NCBI GenBank assembly: GCA_002299785.1
Contig: DBNL01000013.1
Span: forward strand, 1-15,924
DNA length: 15,924 bases
Origin: Verrucomicrobia bacterium UBA673
GTDB lineage: Bacteria; Verrucomicrobiota; Verrucomicrobiia; Limisphaerales; UBA1096
Reading direction: 5' to 3'
Part shown: one piece after another, positions 13,539 through 15,924 of the stretch
How positions within the stretch are numbered: the first letter of the stretch is position 1
Layout: each line of letters starts with the position of its first letter
The notes under the pieces: model-generated
Databases searched by the model: none
Seen by the model: the letters and a program-made list of their open reading frames with translations, nothing else
What the model was told of the DNA's origin: nothing
Program-made: the position numbers and the translations under genes

Positions 13539-14789
13539 ATGTATCTCTCAAGCGAACTTCATGGGCAACACCTCGAGGTGACGCGGCGTTACTTTCTGCA
13601 ACTCGGAGCAGTCGGTTTTACCGCATTGAAGCCACTGTCCGTCTGGGCGGATTCCGATCAAGCACTCCTCGATGAGGCGACGGCTGATCTCGGGTATTTC
13701 ACGCCGCAGGATGATTTCGGCACGGTCGAGCGTGGCGATCCCCTGCCGTACCAGCTGCCTTTGGCCAAGCGGCTTGAGGTTGGATTGGAACGTGAAACTT
13801 GGAAACTTGATGTCGTGCCGGATCCCGAGAGCAATCCGGAGATGGGCAACCCGCTCTCGAGGGCGAAGGGCAACGCGCTGGATTTCGAGGCGCTCTTGAA
13901 GCTCGGGGAGAAACACGCGGTGCGGTTTCTCAAGATCATGACCTGCAACAATATTGGCGCGCCGTTAGGCATGGGCTTGTGGGAGGGGGTGCCGCTTCGC
14001 CACGTCGTCTGGGCCACCAAACCGACGGCGAACATTCGGCGCGTGTTTTATTATGGCCATCACAACAACAACCCTAAGCAGATGTTCCGGAGTTCACTGC
14101 CGATTGGTCGGGTGCTTGAGGACCCGCCGGGCGATAACCCGGTAATCCTCTGCTACAAGCTCAATGGCCAATGGCTGACAGGCAAACGCGGTGGGCCGGT
14201 GCGGATGCTGGTACCCGACGCCTATGGTTTCAAGTCTGTCAAGTGGCTCAAGAGCGTTCTGCTCACCAACAATTATCAATCCAACGACACTTATGCCGGC
14301 GGCAACAACGACATCGACAGCTGGATGAAAACCATGAGCCGGTTTCACTACAAACCTGAAAAGGCCAAGGCTGGTGAGCCGATCCCAGTCACCGGCTGGG
14401 CACAGGTTGGCGTGGGTGGTTTGAGCAAGGTGCAGATCTGGATCAATCCGAAAGACAACGAGTGGCCCGAGGACGATCCGTACTTCACCAGGGCACCATG
14501 GCAGAAAGTGACGATTCTTCCGCCTCCCATTCGTTGGGGCGGCGAACTGCCCGGCGGCAGACTGCCGGACAATGTGCGGTTCTTTGAAGGGAACGGCCAA
14601 CCGAAACATTGGCCCATGCGCTATACTCTTGCACACTGGGCCACGTTGCTGAAGGGGATCGCCCCCGGTAATTACGATGTGCGCTGCAGGACCATTGACG
14701 TGAACGGGATCGCCCAGCCTATGCCGCGCCCGTTCCGCAAGTCCGGCCGCAACACCATCCAGAGGTTCTCGCTCACGGTTGAGGGTTGA
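13539..14789 (+). CDS. Tat-exported sulfite-oxidase-like molybdopterin oxidoreductase
   Basis: A periplasmic molybdenum enzyme of the sulfite oxidase family; 416 residues from this start. A twin-arginine signal, TRRYFLQLG (Arg16-Arg17), precedes a hydrophobic stretch ending SVWA. The Mo-pterin domain carries FLKIMTCNNIG, where Cys136 matches the Mo-ligating Cys of sulfite oxidases, then LGMGLWEGVPLRHV, equivalent to the family's W-x-G-V-x-L. The C-terminal half (about 270-416) is the Mo-co dimerisation Ig-like domain, with PIPVTGWAQVGVGG and WINPKDNEWPEDD. Start choice is uncertain: ATG 13458 gives a long 43-residue n-region, GTG 13578 gives a minimal MTRRYFLQ leader, and ATG 13539 is intermediate. 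The substrate is unknown; many homologues are uncharacterised. The next gene, 71 bp downstream on the same strand, encodes a CxxCH-containing protein. Confidence 0.87.
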   Translation: MYLSSELHGQHLEVTRRYFLQLGAVGFTALKPLSVWADSDQALLDEATADLGYFTPQDDFGTVERGDPLPYQLPLAKRLEVGLERETWKLDVVPDPESNPEMGNPLSRAKGNALDFEALLKLGEKHAVRFLKIMTCNNIGAPLGMGLWEGVPLRHVVWATKPTANIRRVFYYGHHNNNPKQMFRSSLPIGRVLEDPPGDNPVILCYKLNGQWLTGKRGGPVRMLVPDAYGFKSVKWLKSVLLTNNYQSNDTYAGGNNDIDSWMKTMSRFHYKPEKAKAGEPIPVTGWAQVGVGGLSKVQIWINPKDNEWPEDDPYFTRAPWQKVTILPPPIRWGGELPGGRLPDNVRFFEGNGQPKHWPMRYTLAHWATLLKGIAPGNYDVRCRTIDVNGIAQPMPRPFRKSGRNTIQRFSLTVEG

Positions 14790-14860
14790 TTTTCCACAGC
14801 TTGCTTCAATTGAGACTTGCCCGGGAGGTCGCTGGGTTAGAGTATTCGTTTCGTTTTTTT

Positions 14861-15924
14861 GTGATTCCGTTCATTTCGTTCAATTTTCGCCGTCTGGCCG
14901 AGTCGACCTTCTTGGTCGGCGTGTTTGCTATCGGCTTGGCCAATCCGCAGGCGGCTGGGATCGATTTCAATCGGGACATTCGGCCGGTGCTTTCTGAGAA
15001 CTGTTTCCAATGCCACGGACCAGACGCAGCCAAGCGCAAGGCTGGTATGCGTCTTGACACGCGCGAGGGCGCGACCGAGGCGCGCGATGGCGTGCGGGCA
15101 ATTGATCCGGGGGACTTGGCTAAAAGCGAGCTGTTGGCGCGCATCACGGCCACCGATCCCGACACGCGGATGCCGCCGCCGGAATCGAACAGCCGCCTTG
15201 CTCCGGAGCAGGTGACGCTGTTGAGTGAATGGGTCAAGGCCGGCGGCGAGTACGACCGGCATTGGGCGTTTAAAAAACCGGTTCGCCAACTGCTGTACAA
15301 CTCACCGACCGACTCGCGCGCGTGGGCGAAAAACGCGGTTGATGTTTTCATCGCCGCCAAGCAGGCGGAGGCGGGTGTCACGCCGTCGCCGCAGGCGGCC
15401 AAGGGTACGCTGCTGCGCCGAGTGAGTCTCGACCTGACTGGCCTGCCGCCGTCCCAGGCGCAGATCGCTGTGTTTGTCGCGGACACAAGTCCTGACGCGT
15501 TTGAAAAGGTTGTAGACGGGTTGCTGCAGTCGCCGCACTACGGCGAGCGCTGGGGGCGTCACTGGCTGGACACGGCGCGCTACGCTGACTCCGACGGCTA
15601 CAGTCACGACGCAGGCCGGTCGATGTGGCCGTACCGCGACTGGGTGATCGATGCAATAAACCGCGACGTGTCTTTTGACCAGTTTGTCATTGAGCAGCTC
15701 GCCGGCGACATGCTGCCCGACGCCACGTTGCCTCAGCGCATCGCCACCGGGTTTCACCGCAACACGCAGATCAATACGGAGGGTGGTGTGGACAAGGAGC
15801 AGTTTCGAATCGACTCAATTTTTGACCGCATCGCCACGACGGGCGAGGTGATGTTCGGCCTGACTCTTGGTTGCGCGCAGTGCCACGATCACAAGTTCGA
15901 CCCCATTTCGCAGGTCGAGTATTA
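14861..15924 (+). CDS. PSCyt1/DUF1549 (PSD1-type) cytochrome c-like secreted protein (partial, C-terminus outside window)
   Basis: The start of a large exported protein typical of Planctomycetota and Verrucomicrobiota. A signal peptide (about residues 1-32, ending ANPQAA) precedes GIDFNRDIRPVLSENCFQCHGPD, the PSCyt1 domain with heme motif Cys48-x-x-Cys51-His52 and the closing RMPPPESN and LLSEWVKAGGEYDRHWAF. The PSCyt2/DUF1549 domain follows (LLRRVSLDLTGLPPS, HYGERWGRHWLDTARYADSDG, INTEGGVDKEQFR), with a second motif Cys338-x-x-Cys341-His342 (CAQCHDH). The expected DUF1553 part is beyond the window. 354 codons are visible. No ATG is in frame; GTG 14861 gives a good signal peptide, with TTG codons at 14801 and 14810 as alternatives. 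Role unknown; these genes often precede DUF1501 genes. It is co-directional with the molybdopterin enzyme. Confidence 0.92.
   Translation, partial: MIPFISFNFRRLAESTFLVGVFAIGLANPQAAGIDFNRDIRPVLSENCFQCHGPDAAKRKAGMRLDTREGATEARDGVRAIDPGDLAKSELLARITATDPDTRMPPPESNSRLAPEQVTLLSEWVKAGGEYDRHWAFKKPVRQLLYNSPTDSRAWAKNAVDVFIAAKQAEAGVTPSPQAAKGTLLRRVSLDLTGLPPSQAQIAVFVADTSPDAFEKVVDGLLQSPHYGERWGRHWLDTARYADSDGYSHDAGRSMWPYRDWVIDAINRDVSFDQFVIEQLAGDMLPDATLPQRIATGFHRNTQINTEGGVDKEQFRIDSIFDRIATTGEVMFGLTLGCAQCHDHKFDPISQVEY

Larger units (their letters stand above)
525..14943. repeat. highly iterated palindrome TTGGCCAA (extended consensus GCTTGGCCAAGC), 13 exact copies
   Basis: Exact 8-mers start at 525, 1482, 2439, 2553, 3956, 4157, 7580, 9511, 10283, 11289, 11457, 13761 and 14936. 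Near copies TGGCCAAGCG without the first T lie at 9351, 11196 and 11446. Flanks often extend to GCTTGGCCAAGC or TTGGCCAAGCG. Copies at 1482 and 9511 are intergenic. Nine coding copies share one phase (TTG GCC AAG/AAC); 4157 and 10283 are in another. The pattern recalls the HIP1 octamer (GCGATCGC) of cyanobacteria in density, but its function, if any, is unknown. Confidence 0.75.

Noticed and set aside
1..15924. CRISPR array, tRNA, rRNA, insertion sequence or phage genes
   Set aside because: No regularly spaced direct repeats, no tRNA cloverleaf, no rRNA-like sequence, and no transposase or integrase motifs were seen by eye in any frame.

Overview
The window reads as chromosomal DNA of a GC-rich Verrucomicrobiota-type bacterium, possibly of the Pedosphaera/Limisphaerales kind; that placement is inference. 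The evidence is the gene set: a formylglycine-type sulfatase, a DUF1080 (3-keto-disaccharide hydrolase) protein, a PQQ-like beta-propeller protein, a PSCyt1/DUF1549 cytochrome-type protein, and a pseudopilin with an alanine before the FTLIE motif and a C-terminal H-X9-DG motif. Nearly all genes lack a recognisable Shine-Dalgarno sequence; one exception is at 11205-11209.

Layout. 1-3100 (minus strand): an ABC-F ATPase of the Uup type, cut by the window edge, follows prfC (release factor RF3) 42 bp downstream, forming a translation-related pair. 3101-3433 is a gene-free stretch with a short dispersed-repeat-like motif and an AT-rich island carrying a perfect 10-bp inverted repeat. It leads into a small MerR/excisionase-type DNA-binding protein (3434-3688). 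cutA (minus) and a secreted PQQ-like beta-propeller protein (plus, 4117-5451) are divergent. 5738-9402 (minus) is a tight three-gene operon: arylsulfatase, alkaline-phosphatase-superfamily protein, DUF1080 protein. This looks like a periplasmic unit for degrading sulfated polysaccharide or phosphoester substrates. 9763-12179 (plus) is a two-gene flavoprotein unit: a GlpA-like FAD enzyme with a C-terminal BFD-type [2Fe-2S] domain, overlapping a second FAD oxidoreductase by ATGA. 12219-13363 (minus) is an ankyrin-repeat lipoprotein overlapping a downstream pseudopilin by ATGA. 13539-end (plus) holds a Tat-exported sulfite-oxidase-like molybdopterin enzyme, then the start of a PSCyt1/DUF1549 protein that runs off the window.

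The most unusual sequence-level signal is a highly iterated palindrome, TTGGCCAA with frequent extension to GCTTGGCCAAGC. I count 13 exact copies in 15.9 kb, against about 0.25 expected for a random 8-mer at equal base composition. Nine of the eleven coding copies sit in one reading phase (TTG-GCC-AAG/AAC, Leu-Ala-Lys/Asn), so codon or amino-acid bias is a competing explanation. Two copies lie between genes and two coding copies are in another phase. No CRISPR array, transposase, integrase, rRNA or tRNA was seen. I see no clearly undescribed multi-gene system. The best leads are the palindrome, the AT-rich island with its HTH gene, the two-component flavoprotein lacking its usual third partner, and the coupled ankyrin-lipoprotein/pseudopilin pair.
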